In this document: positions 14,516 through 23,320 of the stretch, piece by piece
Layout: each line of letters starts with the position of its first letter
How positions within the stretch are numbered: the stretch's first letter is position 1
DNA from: Anoxybacillus sp. J5B_2022
Lineage (GTDB): Bacteria > Bacillota > Bacilli > Bacillales > Anoxybacillaceae
NCBI RefSeq assembly: GCF_026847645.1
Contig: NZ_JAPSMC010000027.1
Span: 1-37,014 of the forward strand
Direction of reading: 5' to 3'
Length of the DNA: 37,014 bases
Translations under genes and position numbers: made by a program
The notes under the pieces: model-generated
Database searches by the model: none
What the model was told of the DNA's origin: nothing
The model's input: the letters and a program-made list of their open reading frames with translations, nothing else

Positions 14516-15841
14516 ATGGCGTATTTTGAAAACGTTGACAAAGTGGTGTATGAAGGTCCGGCGTCGAAAAACCCGCTTGCGTTTAAGTTTTATAACCCAG
14601 AAGAAAAAGTCGGGGATAAAACGATGAAAGAGCATTTGCGCTTTTCGGTGGCGTATTGGCATACGTTCGTTGGGGATGGAGCAGACCCGTTTGGGGTTGG
14701 TACGGCGATTCGCCCATGGAATCGATACAGCGGAATGGACTTAGCAAAAGCGCGTGTCGAGGCGGCGTTTGAACTGTTTGAAAAATTAAATATCCCGTTT
14801 TTCTGCTTCCATGATGTCGATATCGCCCCAGAAGGAGCGACGTTAAAAGAAACATACCAAAACTTAGATACGATTGTCGATATGATCGAAGAATATATGA
14901 AAACAAGCAAAACGAAGTTGCTTTGGAATACGGCAAACTTGTTCACCCATCCACGCTTTGTGCATGGTGCGGCGACTTCTTGCAACGCGGATGTGTTTGC
15001 GTACGCAGCGGCAAAAGTAAAAAAAGGATTAGAAATCGCCAAACGGCTTGGGGCGGAAAACTACGTATTTTGGGGCGGCCGCGAAGGGTACGAAACGCTA
15101 TTAAATACAGACATGAAGCTCGAATTAGATAATTTAGCCCGCTTTTTACACATGGCGGTTGACTATGCGAAAGAAATTGGTTTTGACGGACAATTTTTAA
15201 TCGAGCCAAAGCCGAAAGAACCGACAAAACATCAATATGACTTCGACGTCGCAACCGCGTTAGCGTTTTTACAGACGTACGGATTAAAAGATTATTTCAA
15301 ATTCAACATTGAAGCAAACCATGCGACATTGGCTGGCCATACGTTTGAACACGAACTTCGCGTCGCGCGCATTCACGGAATGCTCGGTTCGGTCGATGCG
15401 AACCAAGGCGACACGCTGCTTGGCTGGGATACAGACGAATTCCCAACAGACTTGTACTCTACTACGCTTGCAATGTATGAAATTTTACAAAACGGCGGGC
15501 TTGGTAAAGGCGGATTGAACTTTGATGCAAAAGTAAGACGCGGTTCGTTTGAACCAGAAGACTTGTTCTACGCTCATATTGCGGGCATGGATAGCTTTGC
15601 GATCGGCTTGAAAGTGGCGCATCGGTTAATCGAAGACCGCGTATTCGAGTCAGTCATTGAAGAACGATACAAAAGCTATACCGAAGGAATCGGTCGCGAT
15701 ATTGTCGAAGGAACGGCGAATTTCCGTACGTTAGAGGCGTATGCGCTGCAACTTGGCGATATTCGCAACCAATCCGGGCGGCAAGAGCGGTTGAAAACGT
15801 TGCTTAACCAATATTTACTTGACGTTTGTGCCAGTCGGTAA
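14516..15841 (+). CDS. xylA: Xylose isomerase
   Basis: The 441-residue protein is a class II xylose isomerase of typical length. Signatures in order are [15 protein letters not shown] (catalytic His and Asp), [30 protein letters not shown] with the metal-binding Glu, [19 protein letters not shown] (metal-bridging Glu and His), and [20 protein letters not shown] (metal-binding Asp residues). It converts D-xylose to D-xylulose in the cytoplasm and needs divalent metal. ATG 14516 sits eight bases after GAGGAGG. It heads the xylAB operon under XylR, and a cre-like sequence lies in its first codons. Confidence 0.97.
   Translation: MAYFENVDKVVYEGPASKNPLAFKFYNPEEKVGDKTMKEHLRFSVAYWHTFVGDGADPFGVGTAIRPWNRYSGMDLAKARVEAAFELFEKLNIPFFCFHDVDIAPEGATLKETYQNLDTIVDMIEEYMKTSKTKLLWNTANLFTHPRFVHGAATSCNADVFAYAAAKVKKGLEIAKRLGAENYVFWGGREGYETLLNTDMKLELDNLARFLHMAVDYAKEIGFDGQFLIEPKPKEPTKHQYDFDVATALAFLQTYGLKDYFKFNIEANHATLAGHTFEHELRVARIHGMLGSVDANQGDTLLGWDTDEFPTDLYSTTLAMYEILQNGGLGKGGLNFDAKVRRGSFEPEDLFYAHIAGMDSFAIGLKVAHRLIEDRVFESVIEERYKSYTEGIGRDIVEGTANFRTLEAYALQLGDIRNQSGRQERLKTLLNQYLLDVCASR
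14526..14540. promoter_or_regulatory. Intragenic cre-like site at the start of xylA
   Basis: TTGAAAACGTTGACA fits the cre consensus WTGNAANCGNWWNCW with a single mismatch (G at the second W). It lies about 60 bases downstream of the predicted start of transcription. The B. subtilis xyl operon also has a cre inside xylA, which supports a CcpA roadblock. Confidence 0.65.
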
Positions 15842-15857
15842 GAAATGAGGGATACAC

Positions 15858-17354
15858 TTGGAACACGTCATCGGCATCGATATCGGAACAAGCGCGGTTA
15901 AAGTGCTGCTTGTCGATTGGACAGGAAAAGTAAAAGCAGAAAGCACAGAACCGTATCCATTGTATCAGCCGCACTCTGGATATAGCGAGCAAAACCCAGA
16001 AGATTGGGTAGAAAAAACGGTTATTGCATTACGAAAAGTGTTAGCAACCGCAAACATCGATCCGCAGACGGTTGTCGGGCTAAGTTTTTCTGGGCAAATG
16101 CACGGCTTAGTATTATTAACGGAAACGAATGAAGTTGTACGACCAGCCATTCTTTGGAACGACACTAGGACGACGGAACAATGTCGGGAGATTGAAGCAC
16201 GTATAGGAAAAGAAAAGTTATTAGCCATTACGAAAAACGAAGCGTTAGAAGGGTTTACACTACCGAAATTATTATGGGTAAAAAAGCACGAGCCGCATCT
16301 TTACAAACAGGCTCATACGTTTTTGTTGCCGAAAGACTATGTGCGGCTGCGGTTCACCGGTCATGTCGCGATGGAATATTCCGATGCGGCAGGAACGTTG
16401 CTTCTTGATATCGAAAAAAAAGCGTGGAGTGAAGAACTTTGCCAATCGCTTAATATCGATATCCAATGCCCGCCATTAGTTGAATCGACCGAATGTGTCG
16501 GAACGTTGCTTCCGGAAATTGCGGAGAAAACAGGGCTTCCTACAAGCGTCAAAGTATTTGCCGGCGGGGCAGATAACGCATGCGGCGCAGTCGGTGCGGG
16601 AATTTTAGAAGAAGGGCAAACGATGTGCAGCATCGGAACGTCTGGGGTTGTCCTTGCGTTTGAGCAAACAGGAGAAAAAGATTTTGCTGGAAAAGTGCAT
16701 TATTTTAACCACGCCAAACCGAATTCGTACTATATTATGGGCGTTACATTGGCTGCGGGATATAGCTTTGACTGGTTCAAACGCACGTTTTTGCCGGAAA
16801 TTCCTTTTTCGGAGATTGTGAAACACGCGGCTAAGTCGCCTATTGGCGCGAACGGATTATTGTTTACGCCGTACATCGTCGGTGAGCGGACGCCTCATGC
16901 GGATGCGGATATACGCGCTTCATTTATCGGAGTCGATGCGGCACATACTACATCGGATTTTGCCCGTGCGGTGTTAGAAGGAATTACGTTTTCCTTAAAT
17001 GAATCCGTCGAAATCATTAAAGCAAGCGGAAAACGAATCGATGCGGTCGTATCGATTGGCGGTGGGGCAAAAAGTATCGAGTGGCTGCAAATGCAAGCAG
17101 ATATATTTGCGACACCGATTGAAAAGTTGAAACAAGAACAAGGCCCAAGCATGGGAGCGGCAATGATTGCCGCATACGGCTGCGGCTGGTTTTCCTCTTT
17201 AGAGCAATGCGCCCGTGCGTTTAAAGAAGTAGAACAAGTAGTTGAGCCAAATCCAGCAGCAGTAGAGCGCTACCGCGAACTGTTTGCATTGTATCGTGAC
17301 ATTTATCCACAAACAAAAGAAATAACGAAAAAACTAAAAACGTTCCGTCCATAA
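15858..17354 (+). CDS. xylB: Xylulokinase
   Basis: The 498-residue protein is an FGGY kinase: VIGIDIGTSAVKVLLVDW at the N-terminus, LSFSGQMHGLVLL for substrate binding, ILWNDTRTTEQC, the ATP loop CSIGTSGVV, and the C-terminal GGGAKSIEWLQMQADIF. It phosphorylates D-xylulose to xylulose 5-phosphate for the pentose phosphate pathway. The start is TTG at 15858 behind GAGGG, 17 bp after xylA; no ATG fits the conserved N-terminus. It ends the operon at a strong terminator. No xylose transporter is encoded nearby. Confidence 0.95.
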   Translation: MEHVIGIDIGTSAVKVLLVDWTGKVKAESTEPYPLYQPHSGYSEQNPEDWVEKTVIALRKVLATANIDPQTVVGLSFSGQMHGLVLLTETNEVVRPAILWNDTRTTEQCREIEARIGKEKLLAITKNEALEGFTLPKLLWVKKHEPHLYKQAHTFLLPKDYVRLRFTGHVAMEYSDAAGTLLLDIEKKAWSEELCQSLNIDIQCPPLVESTECVGTLLPEIAEKTGLPTSVKVFAGGADNACGAVGAGILEEGQTMCSIGTSGVVLAFEQTGEKDFAGKVHYFNHAKPNSYYIMGVTLAAGYSFDWFKRTFLPEIPFSEIVKHAAKSPIGANGLLFTPYIVGERTPHADADIRASFIGVDAAHTTSDFARAVLEGITFSLNESVEIIKASGKRIDAVVSIGGGAKSIEWLQMQADIFATPIEKLKQEQGPSMGAAMIAAYGCGWFSSLEQCARAFKEVEQVVEPNPAAVERYRELFALYRDIYPQTKEITKKLKTFRP

Positions 17355-17385
17355 CACGTGCCGGCAACATGCCGGCGCGTGTTTT
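17353..17385 (+). terminator. Terminator of xylAB
   Basis: AACACGTGCCGGC (17353-17365) pairs with GCCGGCGCGTGTT (17371-17383) with one G:T pair, followed by TTTT. It begins inside the xylB stop codon. Confidence 0.88.
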
Positions 17386-17401
17386 AGCTTATAATAAAAA
17401 A

Positions 17402-17441
17402 TTCGACATAATTGGAAGGATGAGCATATCTTTTTGTCGAA
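17402..17441. promoter_or_regulatory. Two inverted Spo0A-box matches upstream of the DnaA domain I gene
   Basis: TGTCGAA, the Spo0A (0A) box, occurs exactly at 17435-17441 and, inverted, at 17408-17402 (TTCGACA on the plus strand), about 110-145 bases before the start codon at 17549. A sigma-H-like pair, AGGATGA (17417-17423) and GAAT (17439-17442), lies in the same stretch with 15 bases between them, one more than in spoVG as I recall it. The function is inference; the two motifs also form an 8-bp inverted repeat that might simply fold in RNA. Confidence 0.45.
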
Positions 17442-17496
17442 TACTACATACCTACATACTTGAGAATTTGGATGTTTTTATGGAAGATCATTCGCC

Positions 17497-17519
17497 CGCG
17501 CATTTCACGAAAATGCGCG
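17497..17519 (+). other. Perfect 9-bp hairpin just upstream of the DnaA domain I gene
   Basis: CGCGCATTT (17497-17505) pairs with AAATGCGCG (17511-17519) around a five-base loop, 14 bases before the AAAGGAG ribosome binding site. It has no T-tract. It is probably part of the 5' leader. Confidence 0.5.
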
Positions 17520-17548
17520 ATGATAAAGGAAAGAAAGGAGAGAAAAAG

Positions 17549-17926
17549 ATGGATTGGGAGGAAGTGAAAAAAATACTTGCCCAAGAATTATCGGCGCATT
17601 CGTTTGAACGGTGGATTGGCAGCACAACAGCAGTTCTCGACCACGACTGGGTAATCGTGAAATGTACTGATGAACAGCAACGGAACATGTTACAGACGAA
17701 ATACGGTTCGCTCATAATCGATGCTGTTCAGACAGTGTTTGGCTCATCGATGACGGTTGTGTTAGCCATCGAAGAAGAATACGAACGATTGGCGAAACGA
17801 TATGCGCCGATGAGCTTACGCGAATATGTCTTAGCGCTTGAGCAGCGAATGCAGCAACTAGAAGAACGCGTCCAACGCTGCGAACAACTCATCGACCAGC
17901 TACAACAACCGAATATCGTTCATTAA
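17549..17926 (+). CDS. Stand-alone DnaA N-terminal (domain I) protein with C-terminal coiled coil
   Basis: The 125-residue protein lines up by eye with DnaA domain I over residues about 3-75: W..V...L...LSAHSFERWIGST, an exposed strand WVIVKCTDEQQRN, then LQTKYGSLIIDAVQTVFG. Corresponding B. subtilis DnaA features are SFETWMKST and WLESRYLHLI. The AAA+ and DNA-binding domains of DnaA are absent. Residues about 90-120 form a likely coiled coil (LALEQRMQQLEERVQRCEQL). Domain I mediates DnaA self-assembly and binds DnaD, SirA or DiaA-type partners, so a free copy could bind DnaA or its partners. ATG 17549 is selected by AAAGGAG; upstream ATGs lack a site. Terminators isolate it on both sides. 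The role is not established. Confidence 0.8.
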   Translation: MDWEEVKKILAQELSAHSFERWIGSTTAVLDHDWVIVKCTDEQQRNMLQTKYGSLIIDAVQTVFGSSMTVVLAIEEEYERLAKRYAPMSLREYVLALEQRMQQLEERVQRCEQLIDQLQQPNIVH

Positions 17927-17967
17927 CGAAAAGGCTCGTTCATGACCAATGGACGAGCCTTTTCGTT
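17925..17967. terminator. Terminator after the DnaA domain I gene
   Basis: A perfect 15-bp stem (AACGAAAAGGCTCGT at 17925-17939 with its complement at 17953-17967) begins inside the stop codon. The TTTTCGTT arm supplies the T-rich part. Confidence 0.88.
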
Positions 17968-17978
17968 CGATGAATTAA

Positions 17979-17995
17979 TGTTATAAAAAGTAACA
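17979..17995. promoter_or_regulatory. TnrA/GlnR box upstream of the nas operon
   Basis: TGTTATAAAAAGTAACA matches TGTNAN7TNACA at every fixed position. Its centre (17987) lies about 50 bases before the start site expected from the AT-rich -10 region near 18025-18030, the distance at which TnrA activates promoters in B. subtilis. tnrA itself is in this window at 29256. Confidence 0.82.
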
Positions 17996-18123
17996 AATAA
18001 ATTGTTTTTCACGATTTCTATGTATGTATATATAAAAACTATGTAATATATTTTAACATTATTAGTGATAAAAAATAACGAGATGATAAGATAAAACTAA
18101 CATAAGCATAGGGGGGAGAGAGG

Positions 18124-18198
18124 ATGGTGCAAAAAAGCAAAGAAATCGGGGTGTTTACGTTGCTGTTTTTAGTATGCAAACTATGGTTTCAGCGGTAA
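18124..18198 (+). CDS. Possible 24-residue leader peptide in front of nasD
   Basis: ATG 18124 follows a very strong GGGGGGAGAGAGG site and opens a 24-codon frame that ends at TAA 18196-18198, 26 bases before nasD. The peptide is basic at the start (MVQKSKEIG), then hydrophobic (VFTLLFLVCKLWF), and ends QR, like a short membrane segment. I do not recognise it. Its ribosome site is stronger than that of most genes here, so translation is plausible. It may be a leader affecting nasD translation, a small membrane protein, or the remnant of a lost gene. Confidence 0.45.
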   Translation: MVQKSKEIGVFTLLFLVCKLWFQR

Positions 18199-18224
18199 CT
18201 AACATGTCACGGAGGGATGGAGCG

Positions 18225-20648
18225 ATGGAAAAAAAGAAACTTGTATTAATCGGAAACGGGATGGCGGGTGTACGCTGCATCGAAGAGATTTTAAAAATCG
18301 ATCGCGATTTATTTGATATTACGATTTTCGGAAGCGAGCCGCACCCGAACTATAATCGCATTTTATTATCAACCGTCTTGCAGGGCGATACGTCGATTGC
18401 AGATATTACGATGAACGACTGGGAATGGTACCGAACCAACAATATTCGTTTGTTTGTCGGTGAAACGGTGGTACAAATCGACAAAGAAAAACAACAACTC
18501 CGGACGGACAAAGGACGAACCGTTTCGTACGATGAGCTAATTATCGCTACAGGGTCAAAACCGTTCATTTTGCCAGTCCATGGGGCCGACAAAAAAGGGG
18601 TTACTGCGTTTCGCGATATTAAAGACTGCGAAATGATGATGGAATATGCCAAAACGTATAAAAAAGCCGCAGTCATCGGCGGTGGCTTGCTTGGTTTAGA
18701 GGCTGCGAGAGGTCTTTTAAATTTAGGGATGGAAGTGGATGTCATTCATATTTTTGACTATTTAATGGAACGCCAATTAGACCCAACGGCGTCGAAACTG
18801 TTGCAGCGCGAATTAGAAAAACAAGGAATGAATTTCCTTCTTAAAAAAGAAACAGCTGAAATTTTTGGAGAGAACCGTGTCGAAGGAGTGCGGTTTAAAG
18901 ATGGCACAGAAATCGCTGCCGACTTAGTGGTCATGGCGGTCGGGATTCGTCCGAATATTGATTTAGCGCGGGAAAGCGGAATCGCGGTAAATCGAGGAAT
19001 TATCGTCAACGATTATTTAGAAACGAACGTTCCGCACATTTATGCCGTTGGGGAATGTGCAGAGCATCGCGGCGTTGTATACGGTCTTGTCGCCCCGCTT
19101 TATGAACAAGGAAAAGTGTTGGCCGAAGCGATTTGTGGGATAAAAACTCACCCGTACGAAGGTTCCGTCGTTTCGACGCAGCTAAAAGTATCTGGGGTTG
19201 ACGTCTTTTCCGCCGGTGAATTTATGGAAGGGGAAGGAACGTCTTCGATTAAAGTGTATGACGAGTTGCGCGGCGTATACAAAAAAGTCGTTGTTCGCGA
19301 CGGAAAAATCATCGGTGCGGTTTTATTTGGGGACACAAGCGAAGGGCGAAAGCTATTGGAAATGATTCACCGAAACGAGCCGGTTTCGGACGCGTTCCAG
19401 CTGTCCTTTTTCCAAGCGAATTCAACAACGCAAAGCACGGTCGCAACGATGGCAGATGCGGATGTCGTATGCGGGTGTAACGGAGTCACCAAAGGTGCCA
19501 TTTGCCAAGCGATTGTCGAGCATGGCTTGCGAACGGTCGAAGAAGTACGCGACTGCACAAACGCTTCTCGTTCGTGTGGCGGCTGCAGAGGGTTAGTAGC
19601 AGAACTATTGGAATATACGTTAGGGGAAACGTTTGATAAACAAGCGATGAAAGAAACGGTCTGCGGATGTACGACATTAAGCCGCGACGAAGTGATTGCG
19701 GAAATAAAAGCGAAAAAGCTGAAATATGTCAAAGAAGTAATGAGTGTGCTTGGATGGAAAACGGAAGAAGGATGCTCCAAATGCCGTCCGGCGTTGAACT
19801 ACTACTTAAGCATGCTATATCCAGGCGAATATGTCGATGAACTCGAATCGCGCTTTGTCAACGAACGGCTTCATGCCAACATTCAAGCAGACGGCACGTA
19901 TTCGGTTGTGCCGCGAATGTATGGAGGAGTAACGACAGCGGAGCAATTGCGGAAAATTGCCGACGTTGCGGAAAAATATAACGTGCCGATGATTAAGCTA
20001 ACAGGCGGACAGCGCATTGATTTGTTAGGGGTCAAAAAAGAAGATTTGCCACGCATTTGGGCAGAGCTTGACATGCCGTCTGGGTACGCATACGCAAAAG
20101 CACTCCGCACCGTGAAAACGTGCGTCGGCAATCAGTTTTGCCGCTTCGGCACACAAGATTCCACGGCGCTTGGCATCGAAATGGAAAAGAAATTTGAGCG
20201 GTTGAACACCCCGCACAAAGTAAAAATGGCGGTTTCTGCTTGCCCGCGCAACTGTGCCGAATCAGGAATTAAAGATGTCGGCATCGTCGGTGTGGACGGC
20301 GGGTGGGAAATTTACGTCGGCGGAAATGGCGGAACGCATTTACGGGCAGGCGATTTATTATGCACCGTCAAAACGGCGGAGGAAGTTATCGAAATGACAG
20401 GAGCATTTTTGCAATATTACCGCGAATCTGCCAATTACTTGGAACGAACATCGAAATGGGTGGAGAGAGTTGGGCTAGAGCATATTCGCGAAGTCATTTT
20501 TGCGCCAGAGGTGCGAAAGCAATTGCTTGAGCGCCTAGACCAAGCACTGCAAGCGACAAAAGACCCATGGAAAGAAATTGTTGAAAAGAAAGAGTTGCAA
20601 GAAACGTTGTTTACGAACTTACAAGCAAAAGTACCAGTCAATCGCTAG
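18225..20648 (+). CDS. nasD: Assimilatory nitrite reductase [NAD(P)H], large subunit
   Basis: The 807-residue protein matches NasD/NirB in length and order of domains. First comes an FAD/NAD(P)-binding reductase (VLIGNGMAGVRCIEEI, VIGGGLLGLEAARGL, IYAVGECAEH). Then come two BFD-type [2Fe-2S] modules with Cys416/418/451/454 and Cys480/482/517/520. Last are the sulfite/nitrite reductase halves with the siroheme-[4Fe-4S] ligands Cys633, Cys639, Cys673 and Cys677 (CVGNQFC and CPRNC). It reduces nitrite to ammonium with electrons from NAD(P)H in the cytoplasm. ATG 18225 follows GGAGGG; the upstream frame overlaps the leader peptide. nasE follows 12 bp later, and a perfect TnrA box lies upstream, so nitrogen-limited expression is expected. 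Confidence 0.95.
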   Translation: MEKKKLVLIGNGMAGVRCIEEILKIDRDLFDITIFGSEPHPNYNRILLSTVLQGDTSIADITMNDWEWYRTNNIRLFVGETVVQIDKEKQQLRTDKGRTVSYDELIIATGSKPFILPVHGADKKGVTAFRDIKDCEMMMEYAKTYKKAAVIGGGLLGLEAARGLLNLGMEVDVIHIFDYLMERQLDPTASKLLQRELEKQGMNFLLKKETAEIFGENRVEGVRFKDGTEIAADLVVMAVGIRPNIDLARESGIAVNRGIIVNDYLETNVPHIYAVGECAEHRGVVYGLVAPLYEQGKVLAEAICGIKTHPYEGSVVSTQLKVSGVDVFSAGEFMEGEGTSSIKVYDELRGVYKKVVVRDGKIIGAVLFGDTSEGRKLLEMIHRNEPVSDAFQLSFFQANSTTQSTVATMADADVVCGCNGVTKGAICQAIVEHGLRTVEEVRDCTNASRSCGGCRGLVAELLEYTLGETFDKQAMKETVCGCTTLSRDEVIAEIKAKKLKYVKEVMSVLGWKTEEGCSKCRPALNYYLSMLYPGEYVDELESRFVNERLHANIQADGTYSVVPRMYGGVTTAEQLRKIADVAEKYNVPMIKLTGGQRIDLLGVKKEDLPRIWAELDMPSGYAYAKALRTVKTCVGNQFCRFGTQDSTALGIEMEKKFERLNTPHKVKMAVSACPRNCAESGIKDVGIVGVDGGWEIYVGGNGGTHLRAGDLLCTVKTAEEVIEMTGAFLQYYRESANYLERTSKWVERVGLEHIREVIFAPEVRKQLLERLDQALQATKDPWKEIVEKKELQETLFTNLQAKVPVNR

Positions 20649-20660
20649 GAGGAATGGTTC

Positions 20661-20966
20661 ATGGCACGAGTAGAAATCGGTTCAGCAACACGTCTTGTCG
20701 AACGGTTAGGAAAATGCGTCAAAGTAGGCGGAATGGAATTAGCGCTATTTCGCCTATCCGACGGTCGGATTTACGCGTTAGAAAATCGCTGCCCGCATAA
20801 AGGCGGGGATTTGTCGCAAGGAATTGTTAGTGGCGAGTTCGTCTTTTGCCCCCTTCATGATTGGAAAATTTCCATCAAAGACGGGAAGGTGCAAGCGCCT
20901 GATCACGGATGTGTGAAAACGTACAAGGTGGAAATCGAAGCGGGAAAAATGTATATCCAGCTGTAA
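20661..20966 (+). CDS. nasE: Nitrite reductase small subunit (Rieske-type)
   Basis: The 101-residue protein is a NirD-type Rieske domain: [11 protein letters not shown] and CPLHDWKI supply the Cys-His/Cys-His ligand pairs of a [2Fe-2S] cluster, although NirD proteins do not all retain a cluster. It partners NasD. The ATG follows TAGGAGG, which overlaps the nasD stop codon, and nasC begins 11 bases after its own stop, so the three genes are one operon. Confidence 0.94.
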   Translation: MARVEIGSATRLVERLGKCVKVGGMELALFRLSDGRIYALENRCPHKGGDLSQGIVSGEFVFCPLHDWKISIKDGKVQAPDHGCVKTYKVEIEAGKMYIQL

Positions 20967-20977
20967 GGGGAATGCCT

Positions 20978-23119
20978 ATGACAAAAGACTTATTAGACTA
21001 TTTTCGGCAAAAACAAAAAGATTACACGACAGAAACGGTGTTTGATACGCAATGCCCGTTTTGCAGCGTCCAATGTACGATGCAGCTCGTCGAAGAGCGG
21101 GTAGTGGGGCGAAACCGATATAAAGTGCTAGCAAAAGACAACCCTACTTCCAACGGTCGGTTGTGCATGAAAGGGCTTTGTGCCCATCAACACGCACTTC
21201 ACCCAGAGCGGTTGCAGTTTCCGCTGCTGAAAAAAAACGGTCGCTTTGTTCGAGTGAGTTGGGAGGAGGCGCTTTCGTTTATTCGCGACCGTTTTACCGC
21301 TATCCAAACAGCGTTTGGCAATGATGCGGTCGGGGTGTATGGCGGCGGCTCGTTGACAAACGAAGAGGCGTATTTGTTAGGGAAATTTGCCCGCGTTGCT
21401 TTGAAAACCAAATATATCGATTACAATGGCCGCTACTGCATGTCCGCCGCTGCCGCTGCGATGAATGCAACGTTTGGGATCGATCGTGGGCTGACAAACA
21501 AACTGTCGGAAATTCCGCACGCCCGCTGCATCCTATTGGCAGGAACGAACATTGCGGAATGCCAGCCGACGATTATGCCATATTTTCGGCAGGCGAAGAA
21601 AAACGGAGCATTTATCATTGTCATCGATCCACGAGAAACAGCGACGAGTGAACTAGCCGATTTGCATATAAAAGTGAAACCGGGGACGGACGCCGCCTTA
21701 GTCAACGGCATGTTAGCGGTTATTTTAGCGGAAGGGTATGTCGATGAAGCGTTTGTCAAGGAACGAACGGAAGGATATGAGGAACTAAAAAAACATATCG
21801 AACATATCCAGTTAGACGATATCGCCGCAATGACCGGAGTCGCTAAAGAAATAATCGCGTTTGCTGCAAGGCAATACGCGTTAGCACCAGCCGGCATGAT
21901 TTTCACCGCTCGTGGGGTCGAGCAACAGACAAACGGCTATATGACAGTCCGCAATTTTCTTAACTTAGCGCTTGTTACGGGGAAAATTGGCAAAATCGGC
22001 TGCGGATACGGAGCGGTTACCGGACAAGGTAACGGACAAGGCGGACGGGAACATGGGCAAAAAGCAGATCAGCTCCCAGGATATCGCTCGATTGAAAACC
22101 AAGCGCATCGGCAATATATCGCGAGCGTTTGGGGAGTTCCAGAAGAAGAATTGCCGAGAAAGGGAGTTTCCGCCTATGAAATGATGCAAAAAGTGGCGGC
22201 AGGCGAGATTAAAGCGATGATAATGATGGGCTCCAATCCTGTCGTCTCCAGCCCGAACGCCGGCTTTGTCGAACGGGCGTTGAAGACGTTGCAATGTTTT
22301 GTTGTTGTCGACCTCTTTTTATCGGAAACGGCAGAACTTGCCGACGTCGTGTTGCCGACGTCTTCCTATTTAGAGGATGAAGGAACGATGACGAACTTAG
22401 AGGGACGGGTCACATGGCGTCCAGCTTCGCGCAAGCGCCTAGGAGAAGTGAAACATGATTGGGAAATTCTTTGCGAACTTGCGAAAGTGCTAGGGAAAGG
22501 GGAGTATTTCTCATTTTCATCTGCAGAAGAGATTTTCGACGAATTGCGCGTTGCTAGCCGCGGTGGTTTGGCAGATTACTATGGCATAACGTACGAACGG
22601 TTGCGACGTGAACGAGTATACTGGCCTTGCCCGTCTTTGGAGCACCCTGGCACAGCAAGGTTGTTTGAGCACTCGTTCGCTCACCATGACGGTAAAGCGC
22701 GGCTTGCGGTTGTCGAAAATAAATACGAGAAAGAAGAACCGACAGAACACTATCCGCTGTACGTGACGACCGGGCGTGTGTTGGCGCATTATTTAAGCGG
22801 GACACAAACACGTAGAAGCCCGACGCTTGCTTCACGGCAAATCGAAGCAGTGATGGAAATTCATCCGAACACAGCGAAAAAATATAAAATCGAAAATAAC
22901 GCATTAGTGAAGATTGAAACAAAACGAGGAGCTGCGGTTGTAAGAAGCAAGTACTCCTATAAAATTCGCGAAGATACTGTATTTGTTCCGTTTCATTGGA
23001 GTGGGATACAAAACATTAATCAAATTACGGACGATCGGCTAGATCCTTACTGCAAAATGCCGGGATTTAAAATTTGTGCTGCACGAATCCGTTCGGTCGT
23101 AGATTTAGAGAAAAATTAA
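20978..23119 (+). CDS. nasC: Assimilatory nitrate reductase, catalytic molybdopterin subunit
   Basis: The 713-residue protein belongs to the molybdopterin oxidoreductase family, close to the length of B. subtilis NasC. It starts with a [4Fe-4S] site: Cys26, Cys29 and Cys33 (CPFCSVQC) and Cys63 (GRLCMKG). Mo-bis-MGD segments follow, including YGGGSLTNEEAYLLGKF, ILLAGTNIAECQP, VTGQGNGQGGREHG, MMGSNPVVSSPN and the C-terminal YVTTGRVLAHYLSGTQTR and FVPFHW. It reduces nitrate to nitrite in the cytoplasm. The start is ATG 20978, eight bases after AAGGGG; the ATG at 20972 is too close to that site. The electron-transfer partner NasB is not encoded here, so electrons must come from a protein encoded elsewhere. 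Confidence 0.94.
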   Translation: MTKDLLDYFRQKQKDYTTETVFDTQCPFCSVQCTMQLVEERVVGRNRYKVLAKDNPTSNGRLCMKGLCAHQHALHPERLQFPLLKKNGRFVRVSWEEALSFIRDRFTAIQTAFGNDAVGVYGGGSLTNEEAYLLGKFARVALKTKYIDYNGRYCMSAAAAAMNATFGIDRGLTNKLSEIPHARCILLAGTNIAECQPTIMPYFRQAKKNGAFIIVIDPRETATSELADLHIKVKPGTDAALVNGMLAVILAEGYVDEAFVKERTEGYEELKKHIEHIQLDDIAAMTGVAKEIIAFAARQYALAPAGMIFTARGVEQQTNGYMTVRNFLNLALVTGKIGKIGCGYGAVTGQGNGQGGREHGQKADQLPGYRSIENQAHRQYIASVWGVPEEELPRKGVSAYEMMQKVAAGEIKAMIMMGSNPVVSSPNAGFVERALKTLQCFVVVDLFLSETAELADVVLPTSSYLEDEGTMTNLEGRVTWRPASRKRLGEVKHDWEILCELAKVLGKGEYFSFSSAEEIFDELRVASRGGLADYYGITYERLRRERVYWPCPSLEHPGTARLFEHSFAHHDGKARLAVVENKYEKEEPTEHYPLYVTTGRVLAHYLSGTQTRRSPTLASRQIEAVMEIHPNTAKKYKIENNALVKIETKRGAAVVRSKYSYKIREDTVFVPFHWSGIQNINQITDDRLDPYCKMPGFKICAARIRSVVDLEKN

Positions 23120-23320
23120 AAAAGACACTCCTTATCATGGAGAGTGCCTGCTCAAAAACGTTTCTATTTATGATTATAGCACAAATATACCGGCAAGCGA
23201 ACCGCTTGCCGACTACGGCAGAAAAGCTAGGAATAGAGCGATTTCAACTGGGTTTTAATGGTTAATCAACACGACTGATATACCGATTCGGTTGCGATAT
23301 TTTGTGAAAGGGGAATGGCT

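Noticed and set aside
23125-23149. Hairpin after nasC as a terminator
   Set aside because: The stem is interrupted and there is no T-tract, so termination before nasA is not supported.
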